Below are positions 26,893 to 38,255 of a stretch of DNA of 64,000 nt, piece by piece. Origin of the DNA: Staphylococcus chromogenes (GTDB lineage: Bacteria; Bacillota; Bacilli; Staphylococcales; Staphylococcaceae); the NCBI RefSeq assembly GCF_029024625.1, contig NZ_CP118953.1, positions 186,001-250,000 on the forward strand. Direction: 5' to 3'. The notes beneath the pieces are model-generated. The model was not told the origin of the DNA. It searched no databases and saw only the letters and a program-made list of their open reading frames with translations. The stretch's first letter is position 1. Every line of letters starts with the position of its first letter. The position numbers were made by a program, and so were the translations under genes.

Positions 26893-27603
26893 TTATTTGT
26901 TGTTAAAGTATTCCGTAATTTTATCTTTAATATCTTGTAATTTGCTGTTTACTTTATCGAGTTCACGTTGCATTTCATCGCTATTGCCATTTTGGCGTTC
27001 ATTTTCCGCATTTTGTAAGTTGTCTGCGGTTTTGTTATAGTCATTGACTACTTTTTCGGCTTGTTGACTGTTTGCGCTATTTTTTAAATTCGCGATTTCT
27101 TGTTTGAGCGCATCGATTTTACTTTGGGTATCAGACTGGTTATTTTCAATACTTTTTTTCGCTTCTTCAACTTGTTGTTGGAGTTGATCATTTTTTTGTT
27201 GAACCACTTGGGAATCGTTTGGATTCGTTTGTTCCGACTGTGGTTCAGTGTTAGACGTTTGTTCCGAATCGTTGGCCCCCGTACAAGCTTTGACGATAAA
27301 AGCGACGAGCGCAATGGCCACGATAAAGAGGAGGACCATTAACCATTTGTTTTTGCGTTTGGAAGATTCAATTTCTTGTTGTTGATATTGTTCGCGGCGA
27401 TAGTCTCTTTCATTGTAATCATTAGCGCGACGCTGAGGACGGATGAGAATACCACCGAAGACCTCATGTTGTTGATGATCGGTTAACGTATTAATATTTA
27501 AATCGGTATTCAATTGATTAAATTTGTCGTAAGCAATAATCGTCCCATCATCTAAAATCTTTTCAATTCTTGGATAATCCCGATTGCGATCTTGACGTTT
27601 CAC
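26893..27603 (-). CDS. Single-pass membrane protein with long extracellular coiled coil
   Basis: 236 residues of unknown function. The first 75 residues are cytoplasmic and charged (RIEKILDDGTIIAYDKFNQL, a fold I do not recognise). A membrane helix follows at about 86-106 (WLMVLLFIVAIALVAFIVKA). The remainder is an Asn/Gln/Lys-rich low-complexity linker and a coiled coil (IDALKQEIANLKNSANSQQ) outside the cell. Start ATG follows AGGAGGAATTACTGTG. Such proteins often organise envelope or division machinery; that is inference. Confidence 0.75.
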   Translation of the reverse strand: MKRQDRNRDYPRIEKILDDGTIIAYDKFNQLNTDLNINTLTDHQQHEVFGGILIRPQRRANDYNERDYRREQYQQQEIESSKRKNKWLMVLLFIVAIALVAFIVKACTGANDSEQTSNTEPQSEQTNPNDSQVVQQKNDQLQQQVEEAKKSIENNQSDTQSKIDALKQEIANLKNSANSQQAEKVVNDYNKTADNLQNAENERQNGNSDEMQRELDKVNSKLQDIKDKITEYFNNK

Positions 27604-27784
27604 AGTAATTCCTCCTCTTTGACTCGGTTGATATGCATCTCACTTTGATAAAAAAATAATGTAATAACAACGTATTTTAGTTTATATTTATCCTACCATA
27701 TAACCCTTTTGGATACCAAATGGGGTGGGATATAAAATGTTATTTGTTTGATTGTTCCATAAAGCCTCGCTTTTCTAGTCGCCT

Positions 27785-27935
27785 CAGAAGTCTCGGCTTA
27801 GGAACCAATCAAATTTGCTATATTAAATCACACCTCAAAGCTATAAAATCTGTCTCATTTATACTGATTTAAGTTGTAATAAAATAGCCATCAAAACTTA
27901 TCCTGTTGATAAATTTTGACGGCTTCTAAATTATA
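27785..27935. repeat. Dispersed intergenic repeat, copy B
   Basis: Starts CAGAAGTCTCGGCTTAGGAA, shares TACTGATTTAAGTT with copy A and ends with the hairpin AGCCATCAAAACTTATC (27886-27902) / GATAAATTTTGACGGCT (27908-27924). The gap 27604-27964 holds nothing else I can name. Confidence 0.75.
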
Positions 27936-27964
27936 GGCGACCGTAGTATCCTATCCTTAGCACA

Positions 27965-29761
27965 TTATTTGTCATGTTCATGTTGTTTTTTCAGTTCATC
28001 AATAATCAGTTTGCTTAATGCTTTTTGTCCCGCATATTCTAAGTGAACACCGTCATACGCAAAGTATTCAGGATGCCCCCCAGAAGCTTTATGCCAATCA
28101 ATCAGATGCACATTTTTATGTTTATCAGCGGCTTTTTTCAAGCTATCATTGACGTTTTGTTCATAATCACGAGGCACACGAACATTCACGAAATAAATGT
28201 TGGCATCGCCTAAATCGTCAATAATTTGATTCACTTGGTCTTCGGTAAAGGCTCCGTTTGTACCTAACTGCATCACCACATCTTTTTTCGGTTTCGCAAA
28301 GCTTTGATATTGCGAAGTGATGAGAGCGTTCGCTTCGGATAATTGGCGACCCACTTTACCATCAATTGTGGCATTTGGTACCTCTTTTTGGAAAACATTA
28401 CCGATATCTACCATGACCGAATCCCCAATTAACAGTGGCGAAAGTTGCTTGGCGTCCACTTTAGAAGATTCTGGTGTAGGGGTCGGTTCTGCTTTAGGTT
28501 TTTTCGCCGTTTGATTTTGGAATTCCGTTTGTTTTTGATCACTATGTGCTTTACCTAAAGCATCAAACTGCCCACTCAAAAAGAGGAGCGAAGGAATTGC
28601 CAAAATTACGACGAGCGCTAAGCGTACAAAGTGCTGAACGTGTGTCGGTTTGAACGAAAACGCACGGAATCCTTTTTTACGGATGGGATTTTCAATGAAG
28701 CGATACGATAATTCGGCAAACAGAAACATTAGCACAATATCAATGACATACACATAACTTGGAATTTGTCCTGCGACAAAATGGCGATGTAAAAGGACAA
28801 TGACCGGATAATGCCATAAATACAAGCTGTATGAGCGTTTACCGATAGCGACGAATAGCGGATTACCCATGAATTTTGCGAAGAATCCAGAAGGGTGCAC
28901 CACACTGGCAATCGTAAACAACGTCACAAACGAGATTAAATAAAAACCACCATGATAAATCCATTTGTCATGTTCACTCACATTGAAAATAAAATAAGCG
29001 ACAAGTGCGAAACTCAAAACGCCAATCACGTCGACAAACAGGCGTAATCGATGGGCGACATTGACTTTTAATCGGAAGGGCGGCCACACAAGCGCAAGCA
29101 TCGCCCCTAACAATAAGGTTTGAAGGCGGGTATCCGTTCCGAAATACACACGCGCAGTACTACTTGTCACACTCGATAAATAAATCATTAACGCTAATGA
29201 AATTAATGAAACAATAAAAAATATGATAAACGTATACTGTCTTTTTCTAAACTTGAATATCATATAAAGAATAAATGGGAAAAACAAATAAAATTGTTCC
29301 TCAATCGCAAGCGACCACAAATGTTTTAACGGTGCGATCGAAAATTGGTTGAAATAATCGACATCTTGCGCGATATACCACCAGTTCGACACATAGAAAA
29401 TGGCCGCAATGGCATCCTTTTTCAAAGCGAGTATAATACTCGGCTCAAAAATAAGCGTATACGTCAATACCACTGCCAACATAAATAACACGGCAGGGAT
29501 TAAACGCTTCACACGGCGTAGCCAGAAAGCAGGTAAATCGATCTTCCCTGTTTTGTCATACTCCGTAATCAATAACGAAGTAATTAAAAACCCAGAAATC
29601 ACGAAAAACGTATCTACACCAAGAAAACCACCTGGCAACCATTGAGGATTCAAGTGAAAAATAATAATTGCGATGACGGCAATCGCTCTAAAACCGTCGA
29701 GACCAGGAAGATAACGTTGCGCATGAACAGGTTTTGTTCTTTTTAATTCCTTTTGTGTCAT
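27965..29761 (-). CDS. oatA: Peptidoglycan O-acetyltransferase, OatA-like
   Basis: 598 residues, close to the 603 of S. aureus OatA. The first 400 residues form an acyltransferase-3 membrane domain of about 11 helices, starting [20 protein letters not shown] and containing the IRRxKRLIPA-like loop [13 protein letters not shown]. After a Pro/Thr/Glu linker comes an extracellular SGNH esterase-fold domain with LLIGDSVM (Ser near 450) and DGVHLEY (Asp/His near 570). It O-acetylates MurNAc at C6, giving lysozyme resistance. A paralogue with another target cannot be excluded. Confidence 0.82.
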   Translation of the reverse strand: MTQKELKRTKPVHAQRYLPGLDGFRAIAVIAIIIFHLNPQWLPGGFLGVDTFFVISGFLITSLLITEYDKTGKIDLPAFWLRRVKRLIPAVLFMLAVVLTYTLIFEPSIILALKKDAIAAIFYVSNWWYIAQDVDYFNQFSIAPLKHLWSLAIEEQFYLFFPFILYMIFKFRKRQYTFIIFFIVSLISLALMIYLSSVTSSTARVYFGTDTRLQTLLLGAMLALVWPPFRLKVNVAHRLRLFVDVIGVLSFALVAYFIFNVSEHDKWIYHGGFYLISFVTLFTIASVVHPSGFFAKFMGNPLFVAIGKRSYSLYLWHYPVIVLLHRHFVAGQIPSYVYVIDIVLMFLFAELSYRFIENPIRKKGFRAFSFKPTHVQHFVRLALVVILAIPSLLFLSGQFDALGKAHSDQKQTEFQNQTAKKPKAEPTPTPESSKVDAKQLSPLLIGDSVMVDIGNVFQKEVPNATIDGKVGRQLSEANALITSQYQSFAKPKKDVVMQLGTNGAFTEDQVNQIIDDLGDANIYFVNVRVPRDYEQNVNDSLKKAADKHKNVHLIDWHKASGGHPEYFAYDGVHLEYAGQKALSKLIIDELKKQHEHDK

Positions 29762-30061
29762 TCATAACATCCTTAAACTCATAGAATTAGACATCGATGA
29801 CATGTCATCAATACGAATCATATGTATATCGATGCAAAAGGTCACCCACGTACTTCATTTCGCAAAGTACGGGCAACCTGTCTTACTCAATTATTATATC
29901 TTAATAATAGGAACATATGAATAATATATATGACTTTTACCATTTGTACAAATAGAAGGGGAGAGAAAAGGGGGGGAAATTGATACAAACTATTATGATT
30001 TTGATAATCACCGTTTTAGAAAGAGAACATTAAATATAAGACTTAAAATTTCTAAAAATAT
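29762..30061. other. Left flank of the defence island
   Basis: Holds a perfect palindrome GATGACATGTCATC (29796-29809), then a hairpin with arms GTACTT/AAGTAC near 29854-29871 extended by imperfect pairs. Both probably belong to the oatA leader. AT content rises sharply from about 29890 on. No direct repeat marking an insertion boundary was found. Confidence 0.45.
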
Positions 30062-31153
30062 TTGACTGAAAATTCCTTTAATTATGATATATTTGATGTA
30101 GTCAATAGATATTTAAGATTCATTTATATAGATGAGTTTCGTATAGATAACCGCATAAATAAAATGGGGAGCAGGGGGATGAAATTGGATAGAAATAAAA
30201 CCATTCGAGAGCTTTTTAAGCTACAAAGTAATGAGAAAAAAGTTGAAATTATAAAAGAGTATGAATTAACTATAAGAGGTTTCTCTAATATTGAAGTACA
30301 TAATATTAATAGTAATAGCGAAATGTATATTGTAAGTGAGGCTTCAAATAAACAAAATATTGAAAGAATACAAAAATACATTAAAAGTAAATTAAGAATT
30401 GAAGATGATCTCTCTAATCTTTTGGATAAAGACTTAATTATTGAACGCTACGGTGACGATTTCACAAAGCTTTTGACAATTTTTGAAAAAGATCAATACG
30501 GGGACCTTTCAAATTACATAATTAACAAATTAAGCGAAAAACATAATAATACAAGCATTCAAAAAGAGGCGCCAAGCAATGGAAAAGAGAAGTTAAATTC
30601 ATCAGAACATGAAGATAAATTAAAAAAGTTAAGAAAAATTATCAGTGATTTAGAAACAACAGTAAGTGAAAAAGACAGTAAGATAAATAGTCTTTTGTTT
30701 GAAAGAAAAACATTGAATTCAAGAATAGAAGAGCTTGAAAAACTATATTACCAATCCAAAAAATCATGGCAAACCATGAAAACTTCTTTAGATGAAGAAG
30801 AAAGAGTAAACAGTGAACTTAACAAAAAGAATGATGAATTAAATCTGCAAATCGCAGAGCTAAAGAGCGAAAAAAATAAGATTATACACCAATACGCGGA
30901 AGCAAGTACAAAATATCAATTTCATTTGTTGGGAATTCCTCAATTTTGGATTGACGATCATAAAAATAGTAAAGTCTATCAGCCGACGGAAGTTGATTAT
31001 TTTATAGAGGAATTTCATAAAAAACCTAGAGATATATTTATTGTATTTAGAAGCGGCATTGCACTCTATGATTTCAGACGGTTAAAAAAGCTAAGAGGTA
31101 TGAAGTTTATTTCATCATTTGAAGAGTTTAAAGATATAAAGGGGGACTTCTAG
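30062..31153 (+). CDS. Coiled-coil protein, first gene of an McrBC-like defence operon
   Basis: 363 residues. The N-terminal 170 residues are charged with no known motif. Residues about 180-280 form a long coiled coil (KLRKIISDLETTVSEKDSKI, then LNSRIEELEKLYYQSKK). A compact C-terminal domain follows from about 283 (FHLLGIPQFWIDDHKNSKV, ending LKKLRGMKFISSFEEFKDI). The start is uncertain: TTG 30062 has no good ribosome site, and internal ATG codons are possible. Its TAG shares a base with the GTG of the McrB-like gene, so the two are coupled. It may be the scaffold or target sensor of the system. Not a family I can name. Confidence 0.72.
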   Translation: MTENSFNYDIFDVVNRYLRFIYIDEFRIDNRINKMGSRGMKLDRNKTIRELFKLQSNEKKVEIIKEYELTIRGFSNIEVHNINSNSEMYIVSEASNKQNIERIQKYIKSKLRIEDDLSNLLDKDLIIERYGDDFTKLLTIFEKDQYGDLSNYIINKLSEKHNNTSIQKEAPSNGKEKLNSSEHEDKLKKLRKIISDLETTVSEKDSKINSLLFERKTLNSRIEELEKLYYQSKKSWQTMKTSLDEEERVNSELNKKNDELNLQIAELKSEKNKIIHQYAEASTKYQFHLLGIPQFWIDDHKNSKVYQPTEVDYFIEEFHKKPRDIFIVFRSGIALYDFRRLKKLRGMKFISSFEEFKDIKGDF

Positions 31154-33072
31154 TGATTAAGGAAAATTGGGAAAATGTCGATATGATAGGGGTATTAGCA
31201 ACTAAAGAAGAATTGCAAAGAGTGTATGGGAAAGAAAATATATTTGTGAATAATACCGATAGAATTCAATTCTACATTAAATTACTTTCTATGCCGTATG
31301 ACTATCCAAGTTCAGATAATCGTTCAAAATATATCGCTTGTTACCAAACGAACCTCACACAAATTGAAGATAATTTTTATGCAAGTGATGAAGAAAGAGT
31401 TGAAAATTTTTATAACGAAATCAGTAATAAATTATTAAGATTGAACGTGCAAAAGAAAGTCGACTATGATATTAACCAAAAAGTATATTACAACGGCTAC
31501 GTAAAAGAAATCATTTATGCCAACGACAAAATGCTAAACGAGGGATCCTTGAATCCTATCCCCATTTTTAACAAACATAATTCAGTTACAAATGTGGAAG
31601 AATTTGAAAAATTATTAGCCTCTGGGAAAGTGGTTGGTGACTTACAGAATGTATCAATTGAAAAAGAAGATTACCCTCAATTTGTCATTTATAACGATAT
31701 TATCGATGATTATGAGGATCGATTTTATGTGTATGGAAATGTAAAATCATTCGAATACATTGAAAATGCAGGATTTAAATATGATTTTGAAAATGAGATT
31801 AAAAAATATGAAATTGAAGATGTTGATTTCAATGAAATGTTAGTGACTGATAATAATATTGGGTTTATTACAAATGATTTAATTAGAAAATTTGAAGAGA
31901 ATATTGATGCAAAAGAAGTCGTAGCGCCTGTTATTAAAAAAATGGTCGAGGACAACCATCAAAATGTCAAAAAAGAAAAAGAGTTCTTAGAACATTTATT
32001 TAAGAAACTGGAAAGTGAAAACTTACTTTACGATAAAAAAGATATAATTAACTTTCACGTTTCAATGAAAACGTCAAAACTTGTCATTCTATCTGGGATG
32101 AGTGGTACAGGAAAGTCGAAATTAATTAAGTCTTATGCGGCTGCCTTAGGCTTAAAGGATAATTTTAAGTTTATACCCGTAAGTCCGAGTTGGAACGATG
32201 ATTCAGACTTAATTGGATATGTAGATACGATTAACAATATTTATAGACCAGATGATAATGGCTTAATTGAAACGCTAATTCAAGCGAGTGATAACCCCGA
32301 TAAACTCTATATCGTATGTTTTGATGAGATGAATTTATCGAGAGTAGAACATTACTTTTCTAAATTTTTATCCATCCTTGAAGGAGATATCGGTAGTCGA
32401 CAATTACAACTCTATAATAAAGAAATGGGCGGTAAATTGTATAATTCTACTAAATACCGATATGAAATAAAGATTGGTAAAAATGTAAGATTTGTAGGCA
32501 CTGTTAATATCGATGATACAACACATCATTTTTCGAACAAAGTGCTAGATCGTTCAGACTTAATTTCATTAGATGTTATGCCGATTAAAGAATTAATAGA
32601 ATTAAGTAAAAAAGAAAAAAGAAAAGTCCTTGAAGATGACTCATATGAAAAAGAATTTATTGAATATTTTTGTAAGGAGTCTAGCGAAATCAATTTGTCC
32701 CAAGATAATGCGGAATTTCTTCAAGAATTACATAATGAGCTCGTGAAAGTGAATCCTCAAATTGGCATAGGACCACGCGTCGTGAAACATATCGATTACT
32801 ATTTGAAGAATATCCCTAATGAATCTGAAGTCTTAAGTGATGACATAGGTTTTGATTTTCAACTTTCACAAAGAGTGCTCTCCAAGGTCAGAGGATCACG
32901 TGAAGAATTGACGGATTTAGTGGGACTCTATGATGCTGATAATGATGAAGTTGTGAATTCTAAAATCATTGATTTGATGGATAAGTTTTCATCTATTTCA
33001 GATTTCACGAATGCGAGAAGTTTAATTCGAAACAAAGCGAAGGAATTGAAGATTAATGGATACACATTCTAA
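31153..33072 (+). CDS. McrB-like AAA+ NTPase
   Basis: 639 residues. The N-terminal 300 residues lack a domain I recognise. The C-terminal half is an McrB-type AAA+ motor: Walker A SGMSGTGKSKLIKS near residue 314, Walker B VCFDEMNLSRVEHYFSKFL near 389, sensor-1 FVGTVNIDDTTHHFSNKVLD near 448 with DRSD arginine after. In McrB the sensor loop is usually NTAD; here it is NIDD. McrB hexamers hydrolyse GTP and drive an McrC nuclease. GTG start after AAAGGGGGAC. The next gene overlaps it by 17 bases. Confidence 0.87.
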   Translation: MIKENWENVDMIGVLATKEELQRVYGKENIFVNNTDRIQFYIKLLSMPYDYPSSDNRSKYIACYQTNLTQIEDNFYASDEERVENFYNEISNKLLRLNVQKKVDYDINQKVYYNGYVKEIIYANDKMLNEGSLNPIPIFNKHNSVTNVEEFEKLLASGKVVGDLQNVSIEKEDYPQFVIYNDIIDDYEDRFYVYGNVKSFEYIENAGFKYDFENEIKKYEIEDVDFNEMLVTDNNIGFITNDLIRKFEENIDAKEVVAPVIKKMVEDNHQNVKKEKEFLEHLFKKLESENLLYDKKDIINFHVSMKTSKLVILSGMSGTGKSKLIKSYAAALGLKDNFKFIPVSPSWNDDSDLIGYVDTINNIYRPDDNGLIETLIQASDNPDKLYIVCFDEMNLSRVEHYFSKFLSILEGDIGSRQLQLYNKEMGGKLYNSTKYRYEIKIGKNVRFVGTVNIDDTTHHFSNKVLDRSDLISLDVMPIKELIELSKKEKRKVLEDDSYEKEFIEYFCKESSEINLSQDNAEFLQELHNELVKVNPQIGIGPRVVKHIDYYLKNIPNESEVLSDDIGFDFQLSQRVLSKVRGSREELTDLVGLYDADNDEVVNSKIIDLMDKFSSISDFTNARSLIRNKAKELKINGYTF

Positions 33073-34777
33073 GGTCGCTATTGTCATTGGAAACGATAAT
33101 AATCATGAAACTTTAAAACCTTTAAAATTCTTTGATAGTCTACAAAGTATAGACTTTAACCGTGACATTTCTCGCATAAAAGAATATACCCATTTTAAGT
33201 TGCGTATTAATGGGAAAGAATCGATTAAGGTTTATTCAGATTTGTTCGAGTTATATGATGACCCCAAAATTCAAGTTGATGAAGATAACCGAAATTATAT
33301 GGGTAATGGTGAAATAGATATTGTGGATAGCGACATTGCTAACAATCTTGTACCTGGATATTATCTTTTAACATTAAAAGAAGAAGATTATAAATATGCG
33401 GTTATCGAGATTGTTCCAAAAGACGTGAGTAACGTTGAATGGAAAACAATATATCAAGATGTGAATAATTATATTAAAGGCTTATCAAATTCTTTATATC
33501 ATAAAAATAATTCAAGTATTTCTCCAACAGTGAGAAATAACAATATTGTGGAGAAGATAGACTACTTAGAAGTGAATTTCACTCATATTATTTTTGCTTT
33601 GAAAAATATATATGATTCACCAAGGTATCAAGTTCAGAAAAGATATGCTTGGCGACCGATTTATACACAACCTAAAGTAGATAAAAATACTTTGAAATAT
33701 CGTTCAAAAAGACCAGATAAAACAGAGGAGCTCTATTCTTATAATAAAGAGTTAAATTATAATCTAAAGGAAAATATATGGTTGAAAAAAGTACTGAAAT
33801 TTCTCCAATATGAGCTAGTTGAAATTAAAGATTACTTAAATTTGGCAGAAGAAATTCATCTTGGACATAAAACTTCAAGATATAGTAGTGATGTGCTTAT
33901 TGCAACGAAATCATTAGAAAATATTTGGACAATTAGAGAAAACATCAATCGCATTCAGCATATGTTGCAGATGATTATAGAGTCAGAATGGTATCAAAAC
34001 ATTGAAAATAAAAGCCATGCTTCTATCACACATTCAGCATTAATGGATAATAAATACAATATTATTTATAAATGGTATTCTGAGTTCAATAAGTCATCTT
34101 TAGAATTTGTATTTTCTCAAAAAGTGAAAAATTGTTGGAAAAGAACAGATGAACTTTATGAAATATGGTGTTTTATCAATGTATTAGAGTTATTGATAAG
34201 AAATGATTTTGACCCGATAGATGGATGGATTTTTGACGATTACTCTTATAATGATTTGCCTGATAATACCGTCATCACACTCAACAAAAATGATATAAGA
34301 TTAAAGTTGCACTTTAACTCCATTATCAAGAGTGAAAGAAGTCAAACGACTAAAGAACATCCATTATATACAGGGGATAAGAAAAATAAACCGGATATAC
34401 GTATAGATATTCATGTAAATAATATATATATTAAAAGTATACCGATGGATGTAAAATATCGAAAATTAAAAAATATTACTAAAAAAGAAAAAGGATCTTT
34501 AGAACAACTGTTGGCTTATTGGGCTCATCCCAAATCCAATTTACATTTAGAAGGGGCTAAGGTATTTAGAAGAAGAAATCATAGAATTATTTCAAAAGTC
34601 GCCGTCCTATATCCTAAAGATCACTCAAATAACAATAAAACAGATAAATTAGCAATAGATCATAACTTACATTTTTTTGAATTTAGTCCTAGCTATAAAG
34701 ATGAGGATTTTACAAATATGATTAATGAAGAAATAGATGAAGCTTATGAAATTTATGAAGATATATATGGTTTCTAA
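33056..34777 (+). CDS. McrC-like nuclease with DUF2357-type N-terminus and PD-(D/E)xK core
   Basis: 573 residues. The N-terminal part resembles DUF2357 proteins that pair with McrB-like motors. The nuclease core is C-terminal: KPDIRIDIHV near 447-456, then MDVKYRKL near 464-471, fitting the D...(D/E)xK signature. It starts inside the last codons of the McrB-like gene (17-base overlap) and ends 12 bases before hsdR. The expected role is to cut DNA (or RNA) chosen by the motor and coiled-coil partners. AT content is higher than in hsdR and flanks, suggesting separate origin. Confidence 0.8.
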   Translation: MDTHSKVAIVIGNDNNHETLKPLKFFDSLQSIDFNRDISRIKEYTHFKLRINGKESIKVYSDLFELYDDPKIQVDEDNRNYMGNGEIDIVDSDIANNLVPGYYLLTLKEEDYKYAVIEIVPKDVSNVEWKTIYQDVNNYIKGLSNSLYHKNNSSISPTVRNNNIVEKIDYLEVNFTHIIFALKNIYDSPRYQVQKRYAWRPIYTQPKVDKNTLKYRSKRPDKTEELYSYNKELNYNLKENIWLKKVLKFLQYELVEIKDYLNLAEEIHLGHKTSRYSSDVLIATKSLENIWTIRENINRIQHMLQMIIESEWYQNIENKSHASITHSALMDNKYNIIYKWYSEFNKSSLEFVFSQKVKNCWKRTDELYEIWCFINVLELLIRNDFDPIDGWIFDDYSYNDLPDNTVITLNKNDIRLKLHFNSIIKSERSQTTKEHPLYTGDKKNKPDIRIDIHVNNIYIKSIPMDVKYRKLKNITKKEKGSLEQLLAYWAHPKSNLHLEGAKVFRRRNHRIISKVAVLYPKDHSNNNKTDKLAIDHNLHFFEFSPSYKDEDFTNMINEEIDEAYEIYEDIYGF

Positions 34778-34789
34778 GGGGAAGATATT

Positions 34790-37585
34790 ATGGCTTATCA
34801 GAGTGAGTTTGCGTTAGAAAATGAAGTGATCCAACAATTGGTGGGGTTGGGTTACGAACAAGTCGCTATCCATAATGTGGAAGCGATGCATCAAAACTTA
34901 CGACAAATTATTAATGAACGTCATTGGGATAAATTAGAAGGGAAACCCCTCACAGACAGTGAATTTGATCGGCTTATGACAGATATTAACAACAAAACGG
35001 TGTTCGACAGTGCAAAACTGTTGCGTGATAAGTATGTGTTACGTCGTGATGATGAACAAACAGTGGCCTATATTGAACTATTAAATACGCGTAAGTGGTG
35101 TCAAAACAAGTTCCAAGTCACGAATCAAATCAGTGTGACAGATCGCTACAAAAGTCGTTATGATGTGACGTTATTAATTAACGGTTTACCGCTCGTTCAA
35201 ATTGAATTAAAGCGCAGTGGGGTGGCGATTACGGAAGCCTTTAACCAAGTTAAACGCTATCGTAGGCAAAATTTCACGGGGTTATTTCGATTTATTCAAT
35301 TATTTGTCGTGAGTAATAAAATGGAAACGCGTTATTTTGCGAATAGTGACAAAGAATGGTACAAAAGTCACATGTTTTACTGGAGTGACGACAAAAATGA
35401 ACGCATTAATCATTTAAAAGATTTCGTACATGCCTTTTTAGAGCCGTGTCACATTGCTAAAATGATTAGTCGTTATATGATTGTTAATGAAACAGATGAA
35501 ATTTTGATGGCGCTTCGTCCGTACCAAGTTTATGCGGTAGAGGCGATTGTGAACCGAGCGCTTGAAACGAACAACAATGGTTATATTTGGCATACGACAG
35601 GAAGCGGTAAAACGTTGACGTCATTTAAGGCAAGTCAGTTATTATCTCAAGAAAAAGAGATTAAAAAAGTGATTTTTCTTGTGGACCGGAAAGACTTGGA
35701 CAGTCAAACTTTAGCGGAATTCAACAAATTTCAAGATGATTCTGTAGATTTAACGAGAAACACCCATACGTTATTACGTCAGTTAGGGGATGCCTCCTTG
35801 CCGCTCATCGTGACCACTATTCAAAAAATGGCCAATGCGGTAAAATCAGGCGCAAAAGTGATGGAGCGTTACCAAGAGGATAAAGTCGTGTTTATCATTG
35901 ATGAGTGTCACCGTACGCAATTTGGAGACATGCATCGGTCGATTCGCCAGCATTTTAAAAATGCGCAATATTTTGGTTTTACAGGGACGCCTCGTTTTGA
36001 AGAAAACAAAAGCCAAGATGGTCGCGCAACGGCAGACATTTTTGAAAAATGTTTACACCATTACTTAATTAAAGATGCGATTCGTGATGGCAACGTCTTA
36101 GGTTTTTCGGTGGAATACCATAAAACCTTTGAGCCAAAAGATGAGATTGAGGAAGCGTATTTATCAAAAATTAATACGAAAGAACTGTGGGAAGCAGATC
36201 AACGGATGGAAGCGGTCGCCGAACATATCATTCAAAATTACCAAAATAAAACGAACAATGGTCAATATACAACGATGTTCGCCGTACAAAGCATTCCGAC
36301 AGCTATTAAATATTATCATATTTTTAAAAAGCTTAAAGACGCAGGTAAACATGATTTAAATGTCACGACGATATTTACGTATCAGCCGAACGAAGAGACG
36401 CACGACAAAGATGAGGCGGAAGTAGAACGTTCTAGAGAAGTCCTCGATAAAGTGATGAATGATTATAATAAGGCCTTTGGGACGAACTTTCACACCGATA
36501 ACTATGAAGGGTATTTCTCTGATATTTCGAAAAAAATGAAGAAAGTGATCCCCGGGGAAAAAATAGATATCTTAATCGTAGTGAACATGTTTTTAACAGG
36601 GTTTGATAGTAAGAAATTGAATACCCTATATGTCGATAAAAATTTAAAATATCACGACCTTATTCAAGCTTATTCTCGGACGAACCGGGTTGAAAAAGAG
36701 ACGAAACCGTACGGCAATATCGTATGTTATCGTGATTTGAAACAACAAACTGATGAAGCGATAGAAATCTTTTCGCAAACGGATAATACCGAAACTGTTC
36801 TCAGTCCATCATATGAAGAATACCTTGCGATGTTTAAAGAATGTTTAGACCGTGTCTTTCATATTGCACCGACGCCTAAAGCGGCGAGTGATTTGGAACG
36901 TGAAGATGATAAAAAAGAATTCGTCCTCGCTTTTAGAGAATTGGGTGGCCTTCTCTTACGCCTCAAAACATTCGATCAGTTCCAATTTTCTGAAGAACAC
37001 ATCGGCATTGGGGAACAAACATTTGAAGATTATAAGAGCGTCTATTTTAATCTTTACGATGAGGTGACCCACCGAGAACCGACGGACGATGGGGAATCTG
37101 TGTTAGACGACATTGATTTTAAAGTAGAGCTGTTGCGCAATGACTTGATCAATGTTCAATATATTCTTGATTTACTCGCAAGTATTGACCTAACGGATGA
37201 AGCGGACCGAGACCATCGTCGTCGTCAAATTCATCAATTGCTAGATAAAGCAGACGATGAACAATTGAGACTCAAAGCCGACCTCATCCGCAAATTCTTA
37301 GATAAAGTCATTCCAACATTAGCGACGGATGCCGATATTAATGAGGCATACTATGATTATGAAGAACAAGAAAAAGTGAAAGAAGTCCAACAATTCGCCG
37401 AATCTAAAGAATACTCATCCAGTAAATTGTTATCGATTATTGGAGAATATGAGTATAGTGGCATTTTAGACCGTGCGGAACTCCAAGAAGGGATTAAAGG
37501 AGGTCTCCTCGTTCGTCGGAAACAAGCGGATGAAATGGAGAAATTCGTAAAAAATACTACGAACAAATACAGTCATAAAGAATAA
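34790..37585 (+). CDS. hsdR: Type I restriction enzyme, HsdR (endonuclease and translocase)
   Basis: 931 residues, matching the length of staphylococcal HsdR. N-terminal PD-(D/E)xK nuclease ends in VQIELKRSG near residue 139. The SF2 translocase follows: Walker [12 protein letters not shown] near 269, DECH box [13 protein letters not shown] near 370, motif [13 protein letters not shown] near 398 and QAYSRTNRV near 625. A helical C-terminal region contacts the methylase core. Ribosome site AAGGGGAAG. In S. aureus hsdR is usually away from hsdMS; here all are together. Confidence 0.96.
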   Translation: MAYQSEFALENEVIQQLVGLGYEQVAIHNVEAMHQNLRQIINERHWDKLEGKPLTDSEFDRLMTDINNKTVFDSAKLLRDKYVLRRDDEQTVAYIELLNTRKWCQNKFQVTNQISVTDRYKSRYDVTLLINGLPLVQIELKRSGVAITEAFNQVKRYRRQNFTGLFRFIQLFVVSNKMETRYFANSDKEWYKSHMFYWSDDKNERINHLKDFVHAFLEPCHIAKMISRYMIVNETDEILMALRPYQVYAVEAIVNRALETNNNGYIWHTTGSGKTLTSFKASQLLSQEKEIKKVIFLVDRKDLDSQTLAEFNKFQDDSVDLTRNTHTLLRQLGDASLPLIVTTIQKMANAVKSGAKVMERYQEDKVVFIIDECHRTQFGDMHRSIRQHFKNAQYFGFTGTPRFEENKSQDGRATADIFEKCLHHYLIKDAIRDGNVLGFSVEYHKTFEPKDEIEEAYLSKINTKELWEADQRMEAVAEHIIQNYQNKTNNGQYTTMFAVQSIPTAIKYYHIFKKLKDAGKHDLNVTTIFTYQPNEETHDKDEAEVERSREVLDKVMNDYNKAFGTNFHTDNYEGYFSDISKKMKKVIPGEKIDILIVVNMFLTGFDSKKLNTLYVDKNLKYHDLIQAYSRTNRVEKETKPYGNIVCYRDLKQQTDEAIEIFSQTDNTETVLSPSYEEYLAMFKECLDRVFHIAPTPKAASDLEREDDKKEFVLAFRELGGLLLRLKTFDQFQFSEEHIGIGEQTFEDYKSVYFNLYDEVTHREPTDDGESVLDDIDFKVELLRNDLINVQYILDLLASIDLTDEADRDHRRRQIHQLLDKADDEQLRLKADLIRKFLDKVIPTLATDADINEAYYDYEEQEKVKEVQQFAESKEYSSSKLLSIIGEYEYSGILDRAELQEGIKGGLLVRRKQADEMEKFVKNTTNKYSHKE

Positions 37586-37589
37586 ATTT

Positions 37590-37629
37590 AAAAATCTCTT
37601 GTATTTTCACTTTACTACAAGAGATTTTT
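37590..37629 (+). terminator. Perfect terminator between hsdR and the half-S gene
   Basis: AAAAATCTCTTGTA (37590-37603) and TACAAGAGATTTTT (37616-37629) form a 14-bp stem with a T tail. The next ATG is at 37631, so hsdR seems separated from the half-S/M/S genes in transcription. Confidence 0.9.
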
Positions 37630-37630
37630 A

Positions 37631-38251
37631 ATGTATGATATAAATGTAGTTAATAAAAAATACAAGAAAGGGGTATGCGCAATTGGGACTTTAGTGACTT
37701 ATCATAATGGTTCTTTATTACGTCGTTTAGAAGAGGTCGACAAAGCGGAAGGACATGCATTTCCAGTGTATGACCAGTACATGTTTGAATATGATAAAGG
37801 GGAATTTGATGCGATTACGCACGAACCCAAATATTTATATTTAAAGGCCAATCATAATGCCAAATTAGTTCATACAGGAGATATCGTCTTAAACATGATG
37901 TCAGGAGAATGTGTCATCGTGAGCGAACGTCATGAGGGGAGTGTGCTTCCGTACAATTACACACACATTGAAGTGGACGCTACTCGACTTGATGCGGCTT
38001 ACTTTGCCTATTGGTTCAATGCCTCAAAATCGGCTAAATCACAGTTACACCAAATTTTACAAGGGGGCTCTCTCGTTAAAAAGCTGACGTTACAACATTT
38101 GAAACAACTCGATATTGACTGTCCACCGATTGAAAAACAACGTCACATCGGAGCGATAGCTGAAAAACGGAAAGCGTTAAAATACTTAAAAGCCAAACGA
38201 GATTATCAAATGGATATTTATTTAGCACATACATTATTTGGGGAGGAATAA
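37631..38251 (+). CDS. Half-length type I specificity protein (single TRD)
   Basis: 206 residues, half of an HsdS. One target-recognition domain (with GDIVLNMMSGECVIVSERH and AYFAYWFNASKSAKSQLHQI) is followed by one conserved helical spacer (PPIEKQRHIGAIAEKRKALK). It could dimerise to bind a palindromic-type split site, or act with hsdM at another target. The start is doubtful: ATG 37631 lies in the terminator tail without ribosome site, while AAGAAAGGGG at 37662 suggests a start near 37680 (no ATG in frame; GTG at 37694). It ends 4 bases before the hsdM start, coupling the two. Confidence 0.8.
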   Translation: MYDINVVNKKYKKGVCAIGTLVTYHNGSLLRRLEEVDKAEGHAFPVYDQYMFEYDKGEFDAITHEPKYLYLKANHNAKLVHTGDIVLNMMSGECVIVSERHEGSVLPYNYTHIEVDATRLDAAYFAYWFNASKSAKSQLHQILQGGSLVKKLTLQHLKQLDIDCPPIEKQRHIGAIAEKRKALKYLKAKRDYQMDIYLAHTLFGEE

Positions 38252-38255
38252 CTTT

